Shown: piece by piece, positions 55,861 to 64,000 of the stretch | Numbering within the stretch: the stretch's first letter is position 1 | Layout of the letters: each line of letters opens with the position of its first letter | From: Pelagibacterales bacterium SAG-MED50 | GTDB lineage: Bacteria; Pseudomonadota; Alphaproteobacteria; Pelagibacterales; Pelagibacteraceae | Direction of reading: 5' to 3' | DNA length: 64,000 bases | Assembly: GCA_014653385.1 (NCBI GenBank) | Contig: JACWER010000008.1 | Location: 1-64,000, forward strand | Position numbers and translations under genes: made by a program | Notes under the pieces: generated by a model | Databases searched by the model: none | What the model saw: only the letters and a program-made list of their open reading frames with translations | Told to the model about the DNA's origin: nothing

Positions 55861-56733
55861 ATGAAAAAATACATAATTTTAATTCCAATTTATAACGACA
55901 GAGAAAGTTTAACTAAATTAATTGAAAATATTAATTCTGAAATAAAAGATCTTAATTCAGAGATATCAGTTATTGTTATTAATGATGCATCTTCTCAACA
56001 AATAATTGATCAATATCAAAATACTGAAAATATTAGCTCTATTGAAATTATAAATATGAAAGAAAATAGGGGGCACGCAAGATGTATAGCTTCAGGACTT
56101 AAATATATTTTTGAAAAAAAAGAATTTGATTATGTAATACCAATGGATGGAGACGGAGAAGATAGACCAGAAGAAATTAAAAATTTTATTGAACTTGCAG
56201 AACAATCAAAAGATCAATCTATAACAGGAGAAAGAGTTAAAAGATCTGAAAGTTTATTCTTTAAATTTTGTTATCAATTTCATAAATTTTTAACTTTAGC
56301 ATTTACGGGACAATCTATTAAATTTGGAAATTTTACATGTTTATCAAAGTCAACTGTAGAAAAAATGCTTAATGAAAAAGCAACTTGGAACAGTTTTTCA
56401 GGTTCATTAAAAAAAACTGAAAAAAATTTATTATCTATTCCATCTATAAGAGGTACTAGATATTTTGGTCTATCTAAGATGAGTTTTTTTAATTTATTAA
56501 AACACTCACTTTCAATAATAAGTGTCTTTAGAAAAACAGTTTTAATTCGTTCAGCTTTATTTATAGTTTTTTATATTTTATTAATTAAAAGTAATGCCTC
56601 AATTATCACTTCACTACCTCTAGTTTTATTATTAATAATGATTTATTCAATTTCCAATTTAGCTTTAAGAGAAAATATAGATGAACTTGATAAATCTCTA
56701 GAAAATATTTTTGATATTGAAAAAATTAAATAA
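55861..56733 (+). CDS. Family 2 glycosyltransferase (dolichol/polyprenyl-phosphate sugar synthase-like)
   Basis: 290 residues from the ATG at 55861 (the ORF track starts seven codons earlier inside the previous gene). GT-A fold: IILIPIYNDRESLTKLIENIN, VIVINDASS, NRGHARCIASGLKYIF, VIPMDGDGEDRPEEI (the DXD region), GERVKRSE. Two C-terminal membrane spans follow. With the ArnT-like gene 2 bp upstream it forms a pair resembling ArnC-ArnT, for sugar decoration of the envelope. Confidence 0.88.
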   Translation: MKKYIILIPIYNDRESLTKLIENINSEIKDLNSEISVIVINDASSQQIIDQYQNTENISSIEIINMKENRGHARCIASGLKYIFEKKEFDYVIPMDGDGEDRPEEIKNFIELAEQSKDQSITGERVKRSESLFFKFCYQFHKFLTLAFTGQSIKFGNFTCLSKSTVEKMLNEKATWNSFSGSLKKTEKNLLSIPSIRGTRYFGLSKMSFFNLLKHSLSIISVFRKTVLIRSALFIVFYILLIKSNASIITSLPLVLLLIMIYSISNLALRENIDELDKSLENIFDIEKIK

Positions 56734-56737
56734 AAAG

Positions 56738-56757
56738 AACCTATTTTGGGTTTTTTT
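56738..56757 (+). terminator. Weak Rho-independent terminator after the glycosyltransferase
   Basis: aacct-atttt-gggtt gives a 5-bp stem with one G.U pair, followed by a T7 run. The stem is short, so termination may be partial. Confidence 0.4.
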
Positions 56758-56847
56758 CCATTTGATTATATAATTCAAAAGAAATAATCTTAACTTAATC
56801 AAGTCTGGTTGTGCTGACTTGTAAATAAAGGGACAACAAAAAATTAT

Positions 56848-58149
56848 ATGAAAAATTTTTTTAGAAAAGTTGCTTTTGGTTTAAAACCAGATGAAAAAAT
56901 TTCATCAGATCCATTAGTTTGGGCTCAAAAACAAGTTGAGACAGTTCCAGAATTAAATTGGAAGGGCAAACATATTTACTCAGAAAAAGAAATGAGAAAA
57001 TATTGGATCACACAACGTGTTGAAGAAAACACAACTTTAAGAAAAAAATATAAAAATGATCCAAAAGGTTTTGAGAGAGCGGAGAAACAACTAGAGTATG
57101 ATACTGGTGGAAAATATTGGCCTACCAATGAAATTTGTATAAGGCATGCAGAAGGGATCAGAAGCGATCACCCTGTACTTGCAAAACTTTGGTATTTTTG
57201 GACTAACCATTTCACAATAAGTAAAACACAAAGACTGCATCAATATTCAACTGGGGCTTATCAAAGAGAATTCATAAGAGCTAACATGGATAAAACTTTT
57301 GAAACAATGGTTTATGAAGCAACTGTTGCGTGGCCAATGATAATGCATTTGGACAATAAAGATAATATTGGTCCTAAATCTGAGAGTGCAAGACAAGAAT
57401 GGAGAAGAAAAGAAAAAAGGCCTGCTACACTTAATGAAAATCATGCAAGAGAATTAATGGAACTTCACACTATATCTCCAAAGGGAGGATATACCCAAGA
57501 AGATGTTCAAGAGCTTGCAAAAATTATGACTGGGTGGAGACCTAAGTGGACTAAAAAATCAGATCAAGGAACAGATATAAGATTTATGTCTGATCGTCAT
57601 GAGCCAGGAAAAAAAACAGTTCTAGGAAAAACATATAAAAATGGAAGAAAAAGTTTAAAAATTGCTATTAAAGATTTAGTAAATCATCCTTCATGTCGAG
57701 AATTTATTGCAACAAAACTATGTAGATATTTAATAACTGATCAACCTACAAAACAAATGATTGCTCCAATTATCAAAGCATGGGAACTATCGGATGGATA
57801 TTTGCCTGAAGTTCATAAAGCTGCGATTAAAGTTGCATTCGAATATAATGATAAATACAAAAAATTTCAAAATCCAGAAAATTGGTGGATACAAACAATT
57901 AATATGTCAGGGGCCTCATATGCTTATCCAATACCTGAAAAAAAGATGGATAGATTTAAATTAGGATTTCTTGTTACCCAAGAGTTAAAAGAGCCTGACT
58001 GGCGATTAGAAAATATAGGTTATCATCCTTATAAAGCAAAACAGCCTAACGGATATTCAGATTTATCAACTGATTGGTTATCGACTGAGCTAATTATAAG
58101 AAGATTAATGTATGCAAAAGAAGCTTTTCATCAATATAAAGTAAAGTAA
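56848..58149 (+). CDS. DUF1800 family protein, C-terminus lost by frameshift
   Basis: 433 residues of a DUF1800 protein: KYWPTNEICIRHAEG, HPVLAKLWYFWTNHFTI, NENHARELMELHTISPKGGYTQEDVQELAKIMTGW, and DRHEPGKKTVLGKTYKNG, the family core. The frame ends at 58147-58149 directly after a duplicated 5-bp unit (gtaaa gtaaa). Removing one unit restores a frame of 481 residues ending MILFNLPEALRA, matching the paralogue at 59461. There is no signal peptide. DUF1800 proteins are typically paired with Tat-exported DUF1501 proteins. Function unknown. Confidence 0.85.
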   Translation: MKNFFRKVAFGLKPDEKISSDPLVWAQKQVETVPELNWKGKHIYSEKEMRKYWITQRVEENTTLRKKYKNDPKGFERAEKQLEYDTGGKYWPTNEICIRHAEGIRSDHPVLAKLWYFWTNHFTISKTQRLHQYSTGAYQREFIRANMDKTFETMVYEATVAWPMIMHLDNKDNIGPKSESARQEWRRKEKRPATLNENHARELMELHTISPKGGYTQEDVQELAKIMTGWRPKWTKKSDQGTDIRFMSDRHEPGKKTVLGKTYKNGRKSLKIAIKDLVNHPSCREFIATKLCRYLITDQPTKQMIAPIIKAWELSDGYLPEVHKAAIKVAFEYNDKYKKFQNPENWWIQTINMSGASYAYPIPEKKMDRFKLGFLVTQELKEPDWRLENIGYHPYKAKQPNGYSDLSTDWLSTELIIRRLMYAKEAFHQYKVK

Positions 58150-58298
58150 AGGATCAAATAGATGACACTATTCATGAAAAAATCATTATAGCTAATTTTG
58201 ATAACCCAGATAAAATCTTAAAGATAGTTTCAAAAGCTAAAACCAATGAGGAAAAGCATATGATTTTATTTAATCTACCAGAGGCATTAAGAGCATGA
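58150..58298 (+). pseudogene. Out-of-frame C-terminal tail of the first DUF1800 gene
   Basis: In the shifted frame this encodes DQIDDTIHEKIIIANFDNPDK and on to MILFNLPEALRA, aligned with KNFDNPERIFKYLEKAN...LLFNHPEFLRA of the second DUF1800 copy. Its TGA overlaps the DUF1501 ATG (ATGA), just as in the second pair, which shows the ancestral gene ran to here. Confidence 0.85.
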
Positions 58299-59461
58299 AG
58301 ATATCAAGAAGAGATTTTTTAAAAGGTACGGCTACTACTTTATTTTTAGCAGGATTTAATCTTCCAGCATTAGCAACTACATCTAAAAAAAAGAACTTAG
58401 TAGTAATTATGTTACGAGGGGGAATGGACGGTCTTTGTGCGGTACCTATAATTGGTGATAAGCGTTTTGAGAAAAAAAGAAAAAGCATTTTAATTGAAAA
58501 TACTATTAAACTTAATTCTGATTTTGCATTACACCCAAGATTAATAGGATTTAATAAGTGTTGGAATGATAATACAGGATCAATAGTGCATGCAACAAGC
58601 ATTCCATATACTCAAAGATCACATTTTGAAGGTCAAAATTTAATGGAGTCGGGTGGAAGAACACCTTATCAAGAAAAAACTGGATGGGTTGGAAGAGCCA
58701 TGAAGCTCGCAAACCTTCAAGGGGATGGATTAGCTTTATCTTTACCAATGCCATTATTATTAAGAGGTATTCCAAAAAATAATAATTATTTTCCTGCTGA
58801 CGGAAGACTCCCACGAAAAGATACATTGGATCTATTAAGATCAGTTTATGCTGATAGTTCAGAAGATGAACTTTTAGAGATGATGGATTTCATCAAAAAA
58901 AGAAAAGATGAACAAATGATGGGTGGCACATCGGGTCGTGGTAAAAGAAAAAATAAAAACCTTGCAAGACAAGCAGCCACATATTTGAGAAAATCAGATG
59001 GCCCAAGAGTTGCTGTATTTGAAGTTAATGGATTTGATACTCATGCAGCTCAAGGGGGAGTAGATGGCACTCATACAAAATGTTTAGTTGAGATGGATGA
59101 GATTATTAATAATCTAAGGGATAATCTTCAAGAAGCTTATAAAGATACAATTATTTTAACGGTGACAGAATTTGGAAGAACCATAAAACAGAATGGTGGA
59201 AATGGAACTGAGCACGGTTATGGAACTGCAATATTTATGGCAGGTGGTTTGTTAAAGAAAAGCCAAGTTCATACTGACTGGCCAGGTTTAAAAAGAAAAG
59301 AAATGTATGAAGGAAGAGATCTTAACGCAACAATTGATGCTAGATCTGTTTATGCATCAGCTATGTCGACTGTATTTGACTTAGATTTCAAGCGTATCCA
59401 AAAAGATGTGTTCTGGGGTGAAGATTTACAAAATCTCTCAGACAAACTTTTTAAAGCTTAA
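58295..59461 (+). CDS. DUF1501 family protein with Tat signal
   Basis: 388 residues. A twin-arginine signal (SRRDFLKGTATTLFLAGFNLPALA) precedes a sulfatase/alkaline-phosphatase-like fold: LVVIMLRGGMDGLCAVPI, ALHPRLIGF, HATSIPYTQRSHFEGQNLMESG, VAVFEVNGFDTHAAQGG, LTVTEFGRTIKQNGGNGTEHGYGTAIFMAGG. It is probably folded with metal in the cytoplasm and exported to the periplasm. It is paired with the DUF1800 gene before it. Function unknown. Confidence 0.92.
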   Translation: MKISRRDFLKGTATTLFLAGFNLPALATTSKKKNLVVIMLRGGMDGLCAVPIIGDKRFEKKRKSILIENTIKLNSDFALHPRLIGFNKCWNDNTGSIVHATSIPYTQRSHFEGQNLMESGGRTPYQEKTGWVGRAMKLANLQGDGLALSLPMPLLLRGIPKNNNYFPADGRLPRKDTLDLLRSVYADSSEDELLEMMDFIKKRKDEQMMGGTSGRGKRKNKNLARQAATYLRKSDGPRVAVFEVNGFDTHAAQGGVDGTHTKCLVEMDEIINNLRDNLQEAYKDTIILTVTEFGRTIKQNGGNGTEHGYGTAIFMAGGLLKKSQVHTDWPGLKRKEMYEGRDLNATIDARSVYASAMSTVFDLDFKRIQKDVFWGEDLQNLSDKLFKA

Positions 59462-60879
59462 TGAAAAATTTTTTTAGAAAAGTTGCATTTGGAATTGGTC
59501 CTAATGAAGAAGTGCCTTCCGATCCCTTAGCATGGGCTCTTAATCAATTAGATGATGTTCCTGATTTAACCTGGAAAGGTAGAATTCCTTCTGGGAAAGA
59601 AATGATTGAAAAATATGCCAGAAAAAATGAAATCGAACTAAAAAAAGTAAGAAAAAAATACAAAGATGATAAGAAGCTTTTAAAAATTGGAATTGAAAGA
59701 TTGAACAATGAAACTGGACTTCATTTTTGGCCATCATTAGAATTGAGTATCAGGCATACGGAAGCGATGTATAGTAATTCACCTGTTTTAGCAAAATTAT
59801 GGTTTTTCTGGTCAAATCATTTTGCAATAGTAGACGGAGGTTTTAGAACTGCATTTTATACAGGGCCATATGAAAGAGAGATTATCAGACCAAACTTAAA
59901 TCAGACCTTTGAAAAACTTGTTTATGATGCAACAACTTCGCCGGCTATGATTTCTAGTTTGGATAACAGTGAAAATATAGGACCAAAAAGCAAAATTGGA
60001 AAAAAGAATAAAAAATCATCTTCAATAAATGAAAACCACGCAAGAGAATTATTAGAACTTCATACAGTTTCACCAGCAGCAGGATATACGCAAGAAGATA
60101 TTACACAATTAGCCTACATCATGACAGGTTGGATGAATGGCTATAGCAAATCAACTGGTGACACTCTGCCAGTAGAATTTAACAAAGACCGTCATCAACC
60201 AGGAAAAAAAACCATCTTTGGTAAAACTTATAAAAGTGGAAAAAAAGGTTTGGCAAATGTTATTAAAGATTTAGTAAATCATCCAAACTGTAGAGATTTT
60301 ATAGCAACAAAGTTATGTAGATATTTGATTACTGATAATCCTACAGAAGAAATGAAAAGACCAATAATAAAAGCTTTTAAAGATTCTGATGGTTTTTTAC
60401 CTGAAATTCATAAAGCAGCTATCAGAGTTGCTTTTGAATATAATGATCAATACCAAAAATTTCAAAAACCTGAAAATTGGTTTTTACAAATGGCTAAATT
60501 AGCTGATTTTAGTTGGCCATCATCACCAACAATAATGGATTTGTATGAAGTAGGTAATAAACCCCAATTAGCTCATACCCAACCTCATGGTAAACTTTGG
60601 AGTTTGGGACATAATCCCTACGGTTCCAAACAACCAAATGGATTTTCCGATTTTGAAGTTGATTGGATATCACCAGAATTATTAATTAGAAGATTAGTTT
60701 TTGCAAAAGACTGTTTTGAGCTTACAAAATCAAAAAATAATAATTTCAAATTTTACAAAAACATAGTTAAAAAAAATTTTGATAATCCCGAGAGAATATT
60801 TAAATACTTGGAAAAAGCTAACAAACCTTACGAAATACAAATTTTATTATTTAACCATCCGGAGTTTTTAAGAGCATGA
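59461..60879 (+). CDS. DUF1800 family protein (intact paralogue)
   Basis: 472 residues with the same core as the copy at 56848: HFWPSLELSIRHTEAM, NENHARELLELHTVSPAAGYTQEDITQLAYIMTGW, DRHQPGKKTIFGKTYKSG. The first 26 nt of the two genes are identical. The C-terminus, NFDNPERIFKYLEKANKPYEIQILLFNHPEFLRA, is in frame here. It starts on the last base of the previous DUF1501 gene and overlaps the next one by 4 bp. No signal peptide, so it may be exported as a passenger of its Tat partner or stay in the cytosol. Confidence 0.9.
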   Translation: MKNFFRKVAFGIGPNEEVPSDPLAWALNQLDDVPDLTWKGRIPSGKEMIEKYARKNEIELKKVRKKYKDDKKLLKIGIERLNNETGLHFWPSLELSIRHTEAMYSNSPVLAKLWFFWSNHFAIVDGGFRTAFYTGPYEREIIRPNLNQTFEKLVYDATTSPAMISSLDNSENIGPKSKIGKKNKKSSSINENHARELLELHTVSPAAGYTQEDITQLAYIMTGWMNGYSKSTGDTLPVEFNKDRHQPGKKTIFGKTYKSGKKGLANVIKDLVNHPNCRDFIATKLCRYLITDNPTEEMKRPIIKAFKDSDGFLPEIHKAAIRVAFEYNDQYQKFQKPENWFLQMAKLADFSWPSSPTIMDLYEVGNKPQLAHTQPHGKLWSLGHNPYGSKQPNGFSDFEVDWISPELLIRRLVFAKDCFELTKSKNNNFKFYKNIVKKNFDNPERIFKYLEKANKPYEIQILLFNHPEFLRA

Positions 60880-62021
60880 AGATAAATAGAAGAGATTTTT
60901 TAAAGACTACGGCCGCAACCTCATTATTTTTTGCTGGCTTTGGATTACCATCTTTTGCAAGTCAAAATAAAAAAAACTTAGTTGTTATAATGCTTGAAGG
61001 TGGAATGGATGGGCTCTGTGCAGTTCCTATTAGAGGTGACAAAAATTTTAAAAAATTAAGAAGTAAAATTAATTTAAAAAAAACTCTTAAATTAACTTCT
61101 GATTTTGATTTACACCCTGCATTAGAAAATTTTAAAGCATGCTGGGACCAAAATGCAGCATCTGTGTTTCATGCAACTAGCATTCCTTATAAAGGAAGAT
61201 CTCATTTTGAAGGTCAAGATATGATGATGTCTGGTGGAACAGTGCCATATCAAGAGAAAACAGGATGGTTAGGAAGAGGTATGAACCTTGCAGGTTTAAA
61301 AGGAAATGGGCTTGCCATGTCACTTCCGATGCCATTGCTTATAAGAGGTGTTCCATTAAATAATAATTATTTTCCTATAAGATCTTCTCTACCACAAAAG
61401 CGTCTTTTAAATATTATTGAAGAAGAATTTAATCAATATTCTGAAAAAGATTTGAGCGAAACATTATCAATAATAAGAAATAGAGATTTAAATTATTTTC
61501 CAGGAACAAACGCTAGCACTTTAGCTTTAGAAGCAGGCAAACTACTTTCTGATCCGAATGGACCAAGAGTGGCAGTTTTTAAAGTAGAAAATTTTGATAC
61601 TCACGCAGCCCAAGGTGGAGAGAATGGCGCACATGCAGATTGTTTAAAAGAATATGATCAAATATTAAAAGCACTAAAAGCTTCTTTAGGCTCTACCTTT
61701 AAAGATACTTTAATACTAACACTCACTGAATTTGGAAGAACAATTAAGCAAAACGGTGGAAATGGAACAGAACATGGATATGGAACTGCAGTTTTAATGG
61801 CAGGAGGTTTAATTAAGAAATCAAAAGTTCATGGTGACTGGCCTGGACTAAAGAACAAAGAATTATTTCAGGGCAGAGATCTAAATGCTACGATGGATGC
61901 AAGATCCATATATGCTTCAGCTATGTCCACTGTTTTTGATCTAGATTTTAAACGTATTCAAAAAGATGTTTTCTTTGGAGACAAATTAGAAAACTTATCT
62001 GACAAACTATTTAAAGCTTGA
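60876..62021 (+). CDS. DUF1501 family protein with Tat signal (second paralogue)
   Basis: 381 residues: a Tat signal (NRRDFLKTTAATSLFFAGFGLPSFA), LVVIMLEGGMDGLCAVPIRGD, YKGRSHFEGQDMMMSGG, VAVFKVENFDTHAAQGGENGAH, LTLTEFGRTIKQNGGNGTEHGYGTAVLMAGG, and a C-terminus nearly identical to that of the first copy (DLDFKRIQKDVFFGDKLENLSDKLFKA). Overlaps the histidine phosphatase gene by 4 bp. Confidence 0.92.
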   Translation: MKINRRDFLKTTAATSLFFAGFGLPSFASQNKKNLVVIMLEGGMDGLCAVPIRGDKNFKKLRSKINLKKTLKLTSDFDLHPALENFKACWDQNAASVFHATSIPYKGRSHFEGQDMMMSGGTVPYQEKTGWLGRGMNLAGLKGNGLAMSLPMPLLIRGVPLNNNYFPIRSSLPQKRLLNIIEEEFNQYSEKDLSETLSIIRNRDLNYFPGTNASTLALEAGKLLSDPNGPRVAVFKVENFDTHAAQGGENGAHADCLKEYDQILKALKASLGSTFKDTLILTLTEFGRTIKQNGGNGTEHGYGTAVLMAGGLIKKSKVHGDWPGLKNKELFQGRDLNATMDARSIYASAMSTVFDLDFKRIQKDVFFGDKLENLSDKLFKA

Positions 62022-62485
62022 TGAAGAAAATCTTATTAATTGCTTTTATATTAATATTTTCAACTACAGCTTTTGCTTCAAAATTTGGAAGCAAAGAAGA
62101 AGTGGTAACTACCCTTAAAAAAGGTGGAAATATTGTTTTTATTAGACACGCCTATGCACCAAGAATAAATAACAAGTTTGAACCTGATGATTTTTATAGT
62201 GGCTCATTAAAGAAAAAAGATTGCTCAGTTCAAAGAGATTTAGATAATAGAGGATTAACTCAAGCAAAGATAATTGGTAATTTATTCAAAGAAAATAATA
62301 TTCAAATAGATAAAATTTTAACAAGCATTTATTGTAGATGTTTTAAAACAGCTAATGAAATTTCAGAAGATTATGAAATATCCAAAATGATAATTTCTGT
62401 CGGCAGAGGAAATGTAAGTAAAAAGAAAAAACAATTAAAAAAGATAAGAAAATTTGTTGAAAAATGGGATGGTAAAAAAACTTAG
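62018..62485 (+). CDS. Periplasmic histidine phosphatase family protein, truncated by frameshift
   Basis: 155 residues in frame: a signal peptide (KKILLIAFILIFSTTAFA), the catalytic NIVFIRHAYAPR (RH motif), DLDNRGLTQAKIIGNLF, and ILTSIYCRCFKTANEI. The frame breaks in an A7 run (ggtaaaaaaactt). With eight A residues it would go on NLVIVSHFNVINPLFEKSLLSISSGEIVV, carrying the second catalytic His, for 198 residues in total. Either a real mutation, a sequence error, or slippage on the A-run. Confidence 0.82.
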   Translation: MMKKILLIAFILIFSTTAFASKFGSKEEVVTTLKKGGNIVFIRHAYAPRINNKFEPDDFYSGSLKKKDCSVQRDLDNRGLTQAKIIGNLFKENNIQIDKILTSIYCRCFKTANEISEDYEISKMIISVGRGNVSKKKKQLKKIRKFVEKWDGKKT

Positions 62486-62613
62486 TAATTGTGAGCCATT
62501 TTAATGTCATCAATCCTCTTTTTGAAAAAAGTTTGCTTTCTATAAGTTCTGGTGAGATTGTTGTCTCTGACAAAGATTTTAAAATTTTGGCTAATTGGAA
62601 AGTTCCTTACTAA
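62486..62613 (+). pseudogene. Out-of-frame C-terminal part of the histidine phosphatase
   Basis: In the shifted frame this reads through SHFNVINPLFEKSLLSISSGEIVVSDKDF to a TAA at 62611-62613. It matches the end of the phosphoglycerate-mutase-like fold (the VxHxxxI and SGEIVV positions), so it belongs to the preceding gene. Confidence 0.8.
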
Positions 62614-62711
62614 ACAATGAAAAAAATTGTCCATTCAGTAATTAAAAGTTAAGTAAAGAAATACTAATATTTTTAATTAGATTTAATTATTATTAAGTAA
62701 TATTATTTTTT

Positions 62712-64000
62712 ATGGGAAAAGTTCAAAATATTCTTTTTATAATGGCCGATCAATTAAGATGGGATTATCTATCTTGCTATGGTCACCCTCATTTAAAAAC
62801 TCCTAACATTGATAGTTTAGCAAAAAGGGGAGTTCAGTTTGAATCTGCTTTTGTCCAATCACCTGTATGTGGTCCTTCAAGAGCATCTTACTATACGGGA
62901 AGAACAGTTTTTAGTCATGGTTCAACTTGGAACCAAGTTCCACTTCCAATAGGAGAGCTAACTATTGGAGATTATCTTCGTCAATCAGGAATAAGAACTG
63001 GAGTTGTTGGTAAAACGCATATGAGACCAGATTTAGAAGGCATGAGTAGATTGGGCATTACTAAAGATACTGAAATAGGATTAATTGTTAGTGAGCCAGG
63101 TTTTGATCCTTATGAAAGAGATGATGGACTTCATCCAAATAATCAAATTAAAAACTCAAAAAAAACTTTATCTTATAATGAATGGCTCAATAAACTTGGA
63201 TATGATGGACCAAATCCTTGGAATGATTGGGCCAATTCTGCTGAAGGTGAAAATGGAGAAATCTTAAGTGGTTGGAGATTAAGAAATTCTAATAAGCCTG
63301 CTAGAATTCCTGAAAAACATTCTGAAACAGCTTTCATGACTAATCGTGCAATGGAATTTATTGAAGAAAGTAAAGATAAACCATGGTTTTTACATTTGTC
63401 TTATATTAAACCGCATTGGCCTTATATGGCACCAGCTCCTTATCATAATATGTACTCAGCTAATGAATTTTATCCTGTGCATAGAAATGATACAGAACGA
63501 AATAATGATCATCCAGTTTACAAAGCATTTATGGAAAACAGTATTTCAAAAACCTTTTCAAAAGATGAGGTTAGAAATACAGTTTTATCTGGATACATGG
63601 GTTTAATTAAACAAATTGATGATAATTTAGGAAGATTATTTAAATTTTTAGAAGACGCCGGTCATATGGAAGACACTATGATTGTATTTACCTCAGATCA
63701 TGGTGATTACCAAGGAGATCATTGGTTGGGTGAGAAAGAATTATTTCATGAACAATCTGTAAGAGTTCCAATGATAATTTATGATCCAAGTGAACATGCA
63801 AATAAAACTAGAGGAACTAAAGAAAAAAGATTTATTGAAGCAATAGATTTACTTCCAACTTTTTTAGATGCAGTAGAAAGTCCGGTAAGCAAACATAGAT
63901 TAGAAGGAAATTCTTTAATGCCTGTAATAAAAGGAGAAGATGTAGAGAATTGGAAAGATTTTGTATTTAGTGAAATTGATTATTCATTTAATGAAGCTCG
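62712..64000 (+). CDS. Sulfatase-family hydrolase, running off the window
   Basis: Not in the ORF track because it has no stop before the window end. About 429 codons are visible: NILFIMADQLRWDYLSCYGHPHLKTPNIDSLAKRGVQF (metal Asp), SPVCGPSRASYYTGR with the C-x-P-x-R motif whose Cys becomes formylglycine, YIKPHWPYMAPAPYH, and FTSDHGDYQGDHWLGEKELFHEQSVRVPMIIYDPS (metal DH). It cleaves sulfate or phosphonate/phosphate esters, and the substrate is not clear. Choline sulfatase, arylsulfatase and phosphonate monoester hydrolase are the near relatives. No signal peptide seen. Confidence 0.93.
   Translation, partial: MGKVQNILFIMADQLRWDYLSCYGHPHLKTPNIDSLAKRGVQFESAFVQSPVCGPSRASYYTGRTVFSHGSTWNQVPLPIGELTIGDYLRQSGIRTGVVGKTHMRPDLEGMSRLGITKDTEIGLIVSEPGFDPYERDDGLHPNNQIKNSKKTLSYNEWLNKLGYDGPNPWNDWANSAEGENGEILSGWRLRNSNKPARIPEKHSETAFMTNRAMEFIEESKDKPWFLHLSYIKPHWPYMAPAPYHNMYSANEFYPVHRNDTERNNDHPVYKAFMENSISKTFSKDEVRNTVLSGYMGLIKQIDDNLGRLFKFLEDAGHMEDTMIVFTSDHGDYQGDHWLGEKELFHEQSVRVPMIIYDPSEHANKTRGTKEKRFIEAIDLLPTFLDAVESPVSKHRLEGNSLMPVIKGEDVENWKDFVFSEIDYSFNEA

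Noticed and set aside
57247-59737. Reverse-strand and alternate-frame ORFs in the DUF1800/DUF1501 region
   Set aside because: They are shadows of the well-supported forward genes and show no recognisable family.
63085-63606. Short plus-strand ORFs at 63085 and 63346
   Set aside because: Both are frame shadows of the sulfatase gene, which runs open from 62712 to the window end.

Overview
The window reads as a chromosomal segment of a SAR11-type alphaproteobacterium (Candidatus Pelagibacter or a close relative). The reasons are the very AT-rich sequence, very short intergenic spaces with many ATGA/TAATG stop-start overlaps, alphaproteobacterial protein variants (DksA and DnaG with lost zinc ligands, meso-DAP-type MurE), and a proteorhodopsin gene next to a propionyl/acetyl-CoA synthetase and a ferredoxin. 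Almost everything is housekeeping. No insertion sequences, phage genes or CRISPR arrays were seen.

Layout. 1-37 is an exact inverted copy of part of rpoD (3200-3236) joined to a truncated carA, which looks like a chimeric contig end. 654-4784 is the macromolecular synthesis group yqeY-dnaG-rpoD. 4792-6944 holds an asparagine synthetase between a tRNA-Val with unusual loops and a tRNA-Met. 6954-9595 holds mlaC/mlaA, ampD and rnpB. 9778-30663 is a long one-direction division and cell-wall (dcw) cluster starting from a strong promoter that carries three MraZ boxes: mraZ, ftsZ, rsmH, ftsL, ftsI, murE-murF fusion, mraY, murD, ftsW, murG, murC, murB, ddl, ftsQ, an FtsA-like remnant, lpxC, bamD, ligA. 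ftsZ sits at the front instead of the end. The gene in the ftsA position is about half the usual size and seems to lack the ATPase part. 30646-42330 holds pepP, uvrD, an AsmA-like gene, fumC, a MazG/HisE-like gene, nadC, nadA, tRNA-Leu, a DUF2061 gene, ygfZ and a dihydroorotase.

42319-50248 is the energy and C1 section. A propionyl-CoA synthetase-like gene is divergent from a blue-type proteorhodopsin with a structured leader and a strong terminator. A membrane desaturase-type diiron enzyme, a [2Fe-2S] ferredoxin, a ferredoxin reductase and a glutathione transferase follow. Convergent to these are the two glutathione-dependent formaldehyde oxidation genes. 50296-53719 holds two Gfo/Idh/MocA oxidoreductases, a phytanoyl-CoA-dioxygenase-like protein and a MOSC protein. 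53716-56733 holds two overlapping tiny membrane ORFs, a DksA-like regulator and a glycosyltransferase pair.

56848-62613 is a tandem duplication of a DUF1800-DUF1501 (Tat-exported) pair followed by a periplasmic histidine phosphatase. The first DUF1800 gene is broken by a 5-bp tandem duplication and the phosphatase by a homopolymer change in a poly-A run. The window ends inside a sulfatase-family gene.

The observations most worth follow-up are the reduced FtsA-like protein with the moved ftsZ, the tRNA-Val with altered D- and T-loops, the proteorhodopsin leader, the diiron enzyme/ferredoxin/formaldehyde neighbourhood, and the two frameshifts plus the inverted end, which also bear on assembly quality.
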